Shown here: piece by piece, positions 7,707 to 15,357 of the stretch | Numbering within the stretch: the first letter of the stretch is position 1 | How the letters are laid out: each line of letters begins with the position of its first letter | DNA from: NIOZ-UU13 sp964653075 | GTDB taxonomy: Bacteria > Planctomycetota > Phycisphaerae > Sedimentisphaerales > Anaerobacaceae | Length of the DNA: 34,930 bases | NCBI GenBank assembly: GCA_964653075.1 | Contig: CAZZAX010000053.1 | Location: 1 to 34,930 of the forward strand | Direction of reading: 5' to 3' | Program-made: the position numbers and the translations under genes | Notes under the pieces: generated by a model | What the model was told of the DNA's origin: nothing | Databases searched by the model: none | The model's input: only the letters and a program-made list of their open reading frames with translations

Positions 7707-8804
7707 ATGGACAACGAGCAATTTAAACTTATTGACTTGATTGAACAGATTTGCACTGAGAAAGGTATCTATCCCAAGCCAATGCGTGTTGCCAAGGACA
7801 TCATGAACACCAAAGTCAAGACACTTACTCTTGACCATACTGTCAGGGACTGCCTAAAACTTATGGAGGATAGCAAGGTCCGGCATGTTCCTGTATTGGA
7901 CCTTCCATACGAAGGAGAAAAAAAGTCGTGCTTTATCGGTGTCATCTCACAAAGAGATGTGCTTCGACTGAGCACACCTAATGCCAAAGAACCCGATGAG
8001 CAACAGATAGACCAAAGAGCCCTGGAGCAGTTGCTGGTAAATATAGTTGCCAGAAACCCCAAGTCTGTCTCGCCGCAGACACCGATAAATGAGGTCATTA
8101 CAACCCTGATCCGTAACCATATTGATATGGTTCCCGTTCTCGATGGCTCTGATTTGGCGGGTATTATCACGACTACCGATCTAATGAAGCTTTTCTCCAC
8201 ACTCGGTAAAACGATAAGCCTGATATGCCCGAAATCGAAAAGAGACGCAACAGGTATTTATACGGCTTCTGAAAACTCAGTCAAGACCGATATTTTGTCC
8301 TCCTGGGCTTTTCGACCCATTCAGGAAATTATGAACGAACCGGTGATTTGTCTTAGTCCTCGGGACAACTTAGCCAAAGCAATCGAGGTCTTACAGGCCA
8401 AAGAAATCAGGCACATTGTTATTACGGATGAGCAGGGGGATTTTATGGGCCTGATTTCTGACAGGGACATTCTGCGGAATCTTCCCTATGCCGGCAGGCG
8501 ACCTCCGTCACCACCGAAGAAATTTCGAGAGCATTTGTTTGCAGCCGACTCATGGACCACAAATTTTCTCATGCCCATCGAGAATGTTATGGTGCAAAAT
8601 GTGATACATATTTTACCCAGCCACAGCATCTGCGACACTGCGGATATACTATATAAGAAGAATATAAGCTGCGTTCCGGTAATTGATAAGCCAAAAAAGC
8701 TTCAGGGGATAGTTACTGTAATCGACATGATGCAAGCTTTGCTTACCGTCTACGAGCCGGCCGAGAAAGCCGGCTTAATCCCAAGCGAAAGCAGCATCTG
8801 CTGA
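7707..8804 (+). CDS. Protein with four CBS domains
   Basis: The chosen ATG at 7707 (AAGAGAG 7 nt upstream) gives 365 residues. An in-frame GTG at 7659 is less likely because no ribosome-binding site precedes it. Four CBS domains form two Bateman modules at about residues 30-90, 115-170, 205-260 and 290-350. Each shows the pattern of a leading TVRDCLKLMEDSKVRHVPV-like helix and strand and a closing GVIS(Q/D)RD-like segment. CBS pairs bind adenosine nucleotides (AMP, ATP, SAM) and regulate partners. Here no enzymatic or transport domain is attached, so it is probably a free-standing nucleotide sensor. Neighbours give no clue to its partner. Confidence 0.88.
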   Translation: MDNEQFKLIDLIEQICTEKGIYPKPMRVAKDIMNTKVKTLTLDHTVRDCLKLMEDSKVRHVPVLDLPYEGEKKSCFIGVISQRDVLRLSTPNAKEPDEQQIDQRALEQLLVNIVARNPKSVSPQTPINEVITTLIRNHIDMVPVLDGSDLAGIITTTDLMKLFSTLGKTISLICPKSKRDATGIYTASENSVKTDILSSWAFRPIQEIMNEPVICLSPRDNLAKAIEVLQAKEIRHIVITDEQGDFMGLISDRDILRNLPYAGRRPPSPPKKFREHLFAADSWTTNFLMPIENVMVQNVIHILPSHSICDTADILYKKNISCVPVIDKPKKLQGIVTVIDMMQALLTVYEPAEKAGLIPSESSIC

Positions 8805-9244
8805 CTTACAGGTCAACAAGTCAAATCGAAAATAAAGCCTCAGCTCAATATTTGCCTTTAGGCAATTGCTCCGGGGATATTCATTTGACAATAATAACAA
8901 ATCACAGATTCAGTCGTAAACCTTCATTATTGGATGTTATCGGAATACAACTACCATAACCTGTTTATGTCAAAACATCACCCTTCTGCAAGATATACCA
9001 CCGAAAAGTATATGACGCTTTATTCGCTATAAACAAATAATCCGAAATTGCGGACAAAAGAAAAAGTCATTAACCGGACAGGTAACTGGAAAGTCGATGT
9101 TTGTTTTTGTCGATAAAATTTAAAATGAAATGGAAGAAAAATGTTGGTCCGAAAACGAACATCTGCCCAATTTGGGGCATATAAATATAAGTAATAAACA
9201 CTCACCAACCCATTAAGGGATACCCAGGTTAGTTTTTTACGTAT
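8805..9244. other. Intergenic region upstream of clpC
   Basis: No credible gene is seen over about 440 bases. Small hairpins include TTGCCT/AGGCAA at about 8851-8864 and TGCCC/GGGCA near 9165-9180; neither is followed by a T run. An isolated TTGACA at about 8885 lacks a matching -10. A non-coding RNA cannot be excluded, but no known RNA motif is recognised. Confidence 0.4.
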
Positions 9245-9272
9245 TTGACAGATAGGATTAGTGTGATATAAT
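9245..9272 (+). promoter_or_regulatory. Consensus sigma70 promoter of clpC
   Basis: Perfect TTGACA (9245-9250) and perfect TATAAT (9267-9272) are separated by 16 bp, about 100 bp before the clpC start. No CIRCE- or CtsR-type repeat was seen around it. Confidence 0.75.
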
Positions 9273-9370
9273 ACAGTTTGCTGCCTGATACTCGTAATTT
9301 ACAGCTATTTCAGGCACAAATGATAAAGGGCTGGTTTAGCTCTTTTTGAAAGTAGATTTCGAGGTAGAAG

Positions 9371-11872
9371 ATGTTTGAGCGCTTTACAGATCGTGCACGC
9401 AAAGTTATGGCGCTGGCCAACCAGGAGGCACAGCGATTTAACCATGAATATATAGGTACCGAACATATCCTTCTCGGGCTGGTTAAGGAAGGCAGCGGAG
9501 TAGGTGCAACGGTACTGAAGAATCTTGACGTGGATATAAAAAAGCTGCGCCTTGAGGTTGAGAAACTGGTCAAGAGCGGTCCGGATATGGTTACTATGGG
9601 CAAGCTTCCACAGACGCCACGGGCCAAGAAGGTAATTGAGTATGCAATCGAAGAGGCCCGGTCGCTTAACCACAATTATGTCGGGACCGAACATATCCTG
9701 CTGGGTTTACTGAGGGAAAGCGAAGGTATAGCAGCTCAGGTTCTAATGAATCTTGGCTTGAAGCTTGAGGATGTACGTCAGGAGGTTTTAAATCTGTTAG
9801 GTGCCGGAGTGGATGATGGACCTGCCGCCCTCGGGATGAAGATGAGCCCGACAGTAGGCCGAAAGCCAAAAAGCAAGACACCGGCTCTGGACAGCTTTGG
9901 CAGAGACCTTACGCAATTGGCAGTCGATAATGAACTTGACCCGGTAATCGGCAGAAAGAAAGAGATTGAGCGCTTGATACAGATACTTTGCCGACGCACG
10001 AAAAACAACCCGGTTCTGCTGGGTGAAGCAGGCGTTGGCAAAACCGCAATTGTCGAAGGACTTAGCCAGCAAATAATCAACAAGCAGGTACCTGAAATCC
10101 TCAAAGGCAAGCGGATGGTGGTGCTTGATTTGGCGATGATGGTAGCCGGAACGAAATATCGCGGACAATTCGAAGAGCGAATAAAGGCAGTCATTAACGA
10201 GGTCAAGAGAGCTAAAAACGTTGTTTTGTTCGTCGACGAGCTTCATACGCTCGTAGGAGCCGGCGGGGCTGAAGGCGCTATTGATGCATCGAATGTGCTT
10301 AAGCCGGCCCTTGCCAGGGGAGAAGTTCAATGTATTGGAGCTACTACTCTGGATGAGTACAGAAAGCATATCGAAAAAGACGGCGCCCTTGAGAGACGGT
10401 TTCAGACGATAATTGTCGAGCCGCCTTCAAAAGACGAGACCTTAGATATTCTCAGAGGACTTCAGGACCGCTACGAGGAGCATCACAGGGTCCACTTTAC
10501 CGATGAGGCCCTTTTTCAGGCGGTAGAGCTATCGACCCGGTATATCACCGGCAGATGCCTGCCGGACAAGGCGATTGATGTTATCGATGAATCCGGTGCG
10601 CGGATTCGACTCAAGAATATGACTCCACCGCTTGATTTGACACAGATAGAAGAAAAAATAGAAAAACTACAAAAAGAAAAAGACGAAGCAGTTCGAGACG
10701 CCGACTATGAGCGAGCGGCGGCATTGAGGGATGAGGCACAGCAGCTCCTGGATGATAAGACGCAACTGCATAAAAAATGGTACGAAGAAAACAAAGAAGT
10801 AACCGGCATAGTTGATACAGAGACGATCGCAGAGGTTGTTAGCAATATGACGGGCGTGCCATTAACAAAGCTGGAGAAAAAGGAAACCCAGAGACTTCTG
10901 GAGCTTGAAGTTGAGCTGCACAAGACAATTGTTTCGCAGGATGAGGCAATCACCGCTGTAGCCAAAGCAGTAAGACGCAGCAGGAGCGGTCTGAAGGACC
11001 CGAATCGTCCGATGGGCTGCTTTATACTTCTTGGTCCCAGTGGGGTAGGTAAAACACTTCTGGCACAGGCACTTGCAGAGTTTTTATTCAGCGACAAGAA
11101 TTCTCTTATCCGGCTGGATATGAGTGAATTTATGGAAAAGCACAACGTGAGCCGACTGGTAGGCGCTCCTCCCGGGTATGTGGGCTACGAAGAAGGTGGA
11201 CAATTGACAGAAAGGATTAGACGGCGACCCTATTGCGTCCTGCTTCTGGACGAGATAGAAAAGGCGCATCCGGATGTTTACAATATGCTTCTGCAGATTA
11301 TGGACGAGGGCAGGCTTACGGACAGCTTCGGACGAAGCATCGATTTTAAGAATGTTATTCTTATTATGACCAGCAACATCGGCGCCGACCTGATTAAAAA
11401 CCAATCCGGATTCGGTTTCGGCAAAAAGAGCCCTGAAGCTAATTATGAGAAGATGAAAGATGTCCTTCAGAAAGAGGTAGAGCATCACTTCAGGCCGGAG
11501 TTCTTAAACCGGCTTGATGACACGATAGTCTTTAAGGCGTTATCAAGAGAAAATCTGCAAATTATCGTTGATTACGAGCTTGCAAAGGTATTTAAGCGAC
11601 TGACCGACCACGGCTTAAAAATGGAACTGACAGACCAGGCCAAAGAATTTCTCATCGATAAAGGTTACAATCCTGAATTCGGCGCAAGACCTCTTAGAAG
11701 AGCTATCGAACATTATATTGAGGACCCGATTTCGGAATTCGTATTAGCAGGCAAATTCAAGGGCAAAAACCTTATAAAGATTGACGTGCAGGACGAAGAG
11801 CATCTGAAATTTGAAGGTATTCAAGTAAAAGAGCCAAAGAAAAGCGAACCTGCCATTGCAAAATCAGAATAG
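9371..11872 (+). CDS. clpC: ATP-dependent Clp protease ATP-binding subunit ClpC
   Basis: This 833-residue Hsp100 unfoldase normally feeds proteins to the ClpP peptidase in the cytoplasm. The domains are complete. Two N-terminal Clp repeats come first (about residues 1-145, each with an HNYVGTEHILLGLL-like motif). The first AAA+ module follows, with Walker A GEAGVGKT (218-225) and Walker B VVLFVDELH (about 284-292). A UVR-type middle domain (about 420-465, DYERAAALRDEAQQL) distinguishes ClpC from ClpB. The second AAA+ module has Walker A GPSGVGKT (555-562), Walker B VLLLDEIEKAHP, and a C-terminal D2-small domain. A GAGGTAG ribosome-binding site precedes the ATG. The gene is monocistronic; clpP is not in the window. 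Confidence 0.97.
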   Translation: MFERFTDRARKVMALANQEAQRFNHEYIGTEHILLGLVKEGSGVGATVLKNLDVDIKKLRLEVEKLVKSGPDMVTMGKLPQTPRAKKVIEYAIEEARSLNHNYVGTEHILLGLLRESEGIAAQVLMNLGLKLEDVRQEVLNLLGAGVDDGPAALGMKMSPTVGRKPKSKTPALDSFGRDLTQLAVDNELDPVIGRKKEIERLIQILCRRTKNNPVLLGEAGVGKTAIVEGLSQQIINKQVPEILKGKRMVVLDLAMMVAGTKYRGQFEERIKAVINEVKRAKNVVLFVDELHTLVGAGGAEGAIDASNVLKPALARGEVQCIGATTLDEYRKHIEKDGALERRFQTIIVEPPSKDETLDILRGLQDRYEEHHRVHFTDEALFQAVELSTRYITGRCLPDKAIDVIDESGARIRLKNMTPPLDLTQIEEKIEKLQKEKDEAVRDADYERAAALRDEAQQLLDDKTQLHKKWYEENKEVTGIVDTETIAEVVSNMTGVPLTKLEKKETQRLLELEVELHKTIVSQDEAITAVAKAVRRSRSGLKDPNRPMGCFILLGPSGVGKTLLAQALAEFLFSDKNSLIRLDMSEFMEKHNVSRLVGAPPGYVGYEEGGQLTERIRRRPYCVLLLDEIEKAHPDVYNMLLQIMDEGRLTDSFGRSIDFKNVILIMTSNIGADLIKNQSGFGFGKKSPEANYEKMKDVLQKEVEHHFRPEFLNRLDDTIVFKALSRENLQIIVDYELAKVFKRLTDHGLKMELTDQAKEFLIDKGYNPEFGARPLRRAIEHYIEDPISEFVLAGKFKGKNLIKIDVQDEEHLKFEGIQVKEPKKSEPAIAKSE

Positions 11873-11986
11873 CAAAGGGAAATTTGCTGATTTTGTATCC
11901 TACTTACTTGTGCCTTAGTGCTACTTTTTGCAACGCTTAGAAGTTAATACAACCAAGAACATTTCTCTGAAATTATCAGTTCTCAA

Positions 11987-13048
11987 TCATGGCTTTATTT
12001 TGACCAAGTCGTCTTGAAAGATTAGTTTATCTTCAGCGAACAGATTTATCGCCTGCGGATACGCAATACATTCCTGCGCGAAGACTCTGGCTGCAAGAGT
12101 GTCAGGAGTGTCATCATTTTTAACCTCGCAGCATCTCTGTACAATTATTGGCCCTTTATCATATTCGTTCGTACAAAAATGAACAGTACAGCCGCTTATT
12201 TTGCAGCCTGATTTCAATACGGCCTCATGGACGTGATGCCCCCACATACCCTGTCCGCCAAAGCTCGGCAGCAAAGCCGGATGTATGTTCATTACGCGAT
12301 TTTCATATCGGTCGGGTATTTTCCACAGGCAAAGCCAGCCACCCTGGACGACGAGGTCAACATTTGCCGCTACAAGTTCATCTTCTATACGTTTGCTGAA
12401 TTCATCGATATCGGGGCAGTCCTTTCTGCGGATTATTTTCACTTCAAGTCCAGCGTTTTTTGCTCTCTCGACACCGGCTACTGTTGACCGTGAACTTATA
12501 ACTACACCAACCTCGGCATTCAACTTGCCCTGTTTGATATATTCGAGGATATTTATCAACGTTGTGCCGCCACCGCTGACGAGTACGCCCAGCCGAACAG
12601 GCTTTTGGTTTTGAACGATGGATTCCTGTTCCAATTCAATGTCATGTTTGAGATTTAAGGCCTGGTTTACGAGTTTGTCAGCTTGTTGGTTTTCCTCTCT
12701 TGGAATGTGACTGACCTGCCAGCCTTTGAACCCATCAAGCAAATTCACGGCTTTTTGGAAAAGGGTTCTGATTTGCTCACTCTTTACTTTGTATTGGCCG
12801 TTAATCTGTCTGACAAGCAGCTCGCTGTCACTGAAAACCGTAAGCTGTTCGGCTCCGGCTTGTTTTGCAGCTTCGAGAGCTTTTAAGAAGCTGGTATATT
12901 CGGCTATGTTATTTGTGGTCCGCCCCAAGAAAAAGCCCTTTGCCTGAAGTTGAGTACCGACAGAGTCAGCCAGAGTGAAACCGGCAGCGGCCGGGCCGGG
13001 ATTGCCTCTGCTTCCGCCGTCTATATGAGCAATTATCTTCTCAGGCAA
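11987..13048 (-). CDS. RNase HI-like / phosphoribosylglycinamide formyltransferase (PurN) fusion
   Basis: This 353-residue protein joins two enzymes. Residues 1-135 are an RNase HI-family domain with all four acidic metal ligands (Asp10 in HIDGGSRGNPGPA, Glu50, Asp74 in FSDSEL, Asp124 in ENQQAD), which cleaves RNA in RNA-DNA hybrids. Residues about 150-353 are a PurN-type formyltransferase, which transfers formyl from 10-formyl-THF to GAR in purine synthesis. It keeps SGGGTTL, Asn254 and His256 (NIHPALLPSF) and Asp297 (NEYDKGP), matching the catalytic Asn-His-Asp of the family. A short Gln-rich linker connects them. The start is TTG at 13048, with a perfect AAGGAG 8 nt upstream and no alternative in-frame ATG nearby. 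It lies downstream of the zinc-ribbon gene on the same strand. Confidence 0.9.
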   Translation of the reverse strand: MPEKIIAHIDGGSRGNPGPAAAGFTLADSVGTQLQAKGFFLGRTTNNIAEYTSFLKALEAAKQAGAEQLTVFSDSELLVRQINGQYKVKSEQIRTLFQKAVNLLDGFKGWQVSHIPREENQQADKLVNQALNLKHDIELEQESIVQNQKPVRLGVLVSGGGTTLINILEYIKQGKLNAEVGVVISSRSTVAGVERAKNAGLEVKIIRRKDCPDIDEFSKRIEDELVAANVDLVVQGGWLCLWKIPDRYENRVMNIHPALLPSFGGQGMWGHHVHEAVLKSGCKISGCTVHFCTNEYDKGPIIVQRCCEVKNDDTPDTLAARVFAQECIAYPQAINLFAEDKLIFQDDLVKIKP

Positions 13049-13194
13049 TGTATCATCTCCTTAAATGAAAATGAAAAAAATAGTTAAAATATAATCAAGA
13101 ATTCAAAACTCATTTCCGGCACCTGTTGAACTGGGCTTGTTGCCCTGAGGGGTGCGGGATAAGTTGTGGTTTTGCGGTTTTAGTTTTTGGTTTT

Positions 13195-13932
13195 TCAACT
13201 TCCCGACAAATCGCCGAGGACAAGGATCCTCGTGCAATTAGGACAGCGGATTATATCGTCCTTGGTCATCAGCAGATTAACACACTCCGTGGTCAGGCCC
13301 ATAAAACAACCGCCACAACTATAAGCTCCCTTTTTGCCGCCCTGCTGTTCGATCACTGCAACGGCCTGGCCATCGTATGTTTCGGTAACGCGTTTGAATA
13401 TCTCCAGCGGTTTTTCGGGAATGGTCTGTGCAACCTGGTCCCATTCAGCCTGGATTTTATCTATCTCAGCCTGGTATTTGCCCGACAGCATCTCTGCTTC
13501 AGTCCGAAGCTGCTCAAGATGTTGCTTTTGTTCATCTATCTGGCTTTGTATTTCCTGACATTCGGTTTCGTCGGCCTCAATACTTTTGAGCAATTCCAGA
13601 GATTGGGTTTCTATCTTGGAATTGTCGGCTTTGGTTGTGTTTAGCTGAGTGAGAACAGCGGCGTATTCTTTATTTGTTTTTGCGGTGTTGAGGGAGGCCC
13701 TTAACCTGGCTATCGATTCATCTCTGGACTTGAGCTCCAATTCAAGACGATCAAACTGGACCTTGCCCAACTGAACCTCCTCTTTTTTGGCTTCGAGGGC
13801 GTTTTGAAGGCTCCTGATCTGATTTTCCTGAATTATCACATTTCTTCTACACCTTGTAAGCTTTGATTTTTCAATCCGCAGACGATTTTCAACACTTTGA
13901 AGTTTTATCAACCCATTCAATACAGGTCCCAT
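13195..13932 (-). CDS. Coiled-coil protein with C4-type zinc ribbon (zf-RING_7 family)
   Basis: This 245-residue protein is a long helical coiled coil (about residues 5-180) followed by a C-terminal zinc ribbon with four cysteines in two pairs (CGGC near residue 210 and CPNC near 232). This is the CT398/zf-RING_7 (PF02591) architecture found in many bacteria. The function is uncertain, with a nucleic-acid-binding role often suspected. AAGGAG precedes the ATG. It is upstream of the RNase H-PurN fusion with about 145 bp between, and a similar pairing with an RNase H gene is common in other phyla. Family assignment is firm; function is not. Confidence 0.88.
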   Translation of the reverse strand: MGPVLNGLIKLQSVENRLRIEKSKLTRCRRNVIIQENQIRSLQNALEAKKEEVQLGKVQFDRLELELKSRDESIARLRASLNTAKTNKEYAAVLTQLNTTKADNSKIETQSLELLKSIEADETECQEIQSQIDEQKQHLEQLRTEAEMLSGKYQAEIDKIQAEWDQVAQTIPEKPLEIFKRVTETYDGQAVAVIEQQGGKKGAYSCGGCFMGLTTECVNLLMTKDDIIRCPNCTRILVLGDLSGS

Positions 13933-14039
13933 TTATACTCCTTTACGACGAGGCTTAAAACCCTAAGCACTTTATTATCTTCACTAATAATTTATCTGCA
14001 ACAAAAATTTTCTGTTTTTTCTTTTCTTGTGATGGACTG

Positions 14040-14045
14040 TATAAT
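14040..14045 (+). promoter_or_regulatory. -10 box giving a leaderless or near-leaderless transcript
   Basis: A perfect TATAAT ends only 9 nt before the ATG at 14055, with no good ribosome-binding site between. The -35 region (about TTTTCT, 14017-14022) is poor. If this -10 is used, the peptidase mRNA starts at or next to its start codon. Confidence 0.35.
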
Positions 14046-14054
14046 TGCACTGCC

Positions 14055-15167
14055 ATGAAAGAACTTTTGAAAAAACTTATTAAGGCTGAAAGCACGCCGG
14101 AAAAAGGTGAATTAGCCTCAGCGGAAGCTGTTTCGGATGAATTCAGTAAATCAGGGATAAATTGCCGGATAGACAAATGGGACCAAACCAGGGCGAACAT
14201 TATCGCGCAGGTAAATTCCGTCGGAAGTAAGTGTGCTCTGCTATTTGCCTGCCATCTTGATGTTGTCGGGCCCGGTGAAGAGACGTGGGACAAACCCGCG
14301 TTTGAGGCGATTGAAAGCAACGGCAAAATTTATGGCAGAGGTTCGGTGGATATGAAAGGCGGTATAGCTGCGGCCGTTACCGCTATAAGACAGGTTGTCG
14401 ATTCCGGCACAAAGTTACAAGGTGATATTATATTTACAGCCGTTGCAGGAGAAGAAACCGATAGCTGCGGTGCAACAAAATTTATTAATGACCATGACCG
14501 GCTGCCTGACTTCGCCGGCATAGTTATTCCTGAGCCTACCGATTTTTCGATAGTTACGGCACATCGCGGAATGTTGTGGCTGGAAATTACAACCAAAGGC
14601 AAGGCTGCTCACGGCTCGACACCGCAATTGGGTGTAAATGCAATAAATTCAATGAGATTGGTTCTAAATGAGCTTGAAAACTACGAAATCCCTGCCGAGC
14701 CCCATCAGCTCCTGGGTAAGTGTTCTATGAGCATCAATACCATTGCCGGAGGTAAAGCACTTAACGTTGTGCCGGATAATTGCAAAATTGGAGTGGACAT
14801 CCGGACTTTACCCGAGCAAAATCATCAGGATATTATTTCTGATTTGGAAAAAATCTTCGCTCAAATAAAACCCGGAAATCCCGAATTTGATGCAGAGGTC
14901 GACGTGGTACGCCAGGTACGACCTTTAGAGACCGATTGCAACTGTGATTTTATTAAGAATTTTTGTTCTGCCGTCGGAAACAATGAGACCGTGGCCGTAG
15001 GTTTTACAACAGACGGCCCTCATTTTGCTCCATTAGGCGCACCGGTAGTAATCTTTGGCCCGGGTAAACCACACCTCTGCCATAAACCAAACGAATATAT
15101 TGAAATCAACGATATGGAAAAGGCGGTCGAGCATTACAAAAATATTATTTTGAAGTTCCTGACCTGA
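14055..15167 (+). CDS. M20-family metallopeptidase (ArgE/DapE-like deacylase)
   Basis: This 370-residue amidohydrolase of the ArgE/DapE/ACY1/CPG2 family removes acyl groups from amino acids or cleaves small peptides, using two zinc ions. The metal and catalytic residues are in place: His67 and Asp69 in CHLDVVGPG, Asp99 in GRGSVDMKGG, the Glu133-Glu134 pair in AGEETDSCG, Glu in VIPEPTD, and a C-terminal His in LCHKPNEYIE. The dimerisation lid lies between about residues 175 and 290 (KGKAAHGSTPQLGVNAI). Length and layout are normal. The neighbours do not identify the substrate, so ArgE, DapE or a general peptidase role cannot be separated. Confidence 0.9.
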   Translation: MKELLKKLIKAESTPEKGELASAEAVSDEFSKSGINCRIDKWDQTRANIIAQVNSVGSKCALLFACHLDVVGPGEETWDKPAFEAIESNGKIYGRGSVDMKGGIAAAVTAIRQVVDSGTKLQGDIIFTAVAGEETDSCGATKFINDHDRLPDFAGIVIPEPTDFSIVTAHRGMLWLEITTKGKAAHGSTPQLGVNAINSMRLVLNELENYEIPAEPHQLLGKCSMSINTIAGGKALNVVPDNCKIGVDIRTLPEQNHQDIISDLEKIFAQIKPGNPEFDAEVDVVRQVRPLETDCNCDFIKNFCSAVGNNETVAVGFTTDGPHFAPLGAPVVIFGPGKPHLCHKPNEYIEINDMEKAVEHYKNIILKFLT

Positions 15168-15287
15168 TTATGGTTCTCAGTCGTTGCGTATTTAGCCAGC
15201 TAAAGCCAAAAGCGATTTGATGGCCGGTAAGTTAGTGCCAAATCTAAAAAAACCGTAATTTCCAGTAATTATAAACGTTAGTAATTC

Positions 15288-15316
15288 TTGACTTTTTTGC
15301 CTGTCACAGGTAATCT
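15288..15316 (+). promoter_or_regulatory. Candidate gyrA promoter
   Basis: TTGACT (15288-15293), 17 bp, TAATCT (15311-15316). The -10 is weak. The inferred transcript start (about 15322) lies downstream of the in-frame TTG at 15319 and upstream of the ATG at 15358, which favours the latter as the start. Confidence 0.3.
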
Positions 15317-15357
15317 ATTTGCGAACAAGATTCAGTATTAATGACAGCAGAAATTTT

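Noticed and set aside
9020..9208. Open frame of 62 codons on the minus strand upstream of clpC
   Set aside because: It has no ribosome-binding site, no recognisable protein features and AT-driven composition.
13049..13194. RNase P RNA between the zinc-ribbon and RNase H genes, a common location in other phyla
   Set aside because: The gap is only about 145 bp and has none of the conserved RNase P RNA core.
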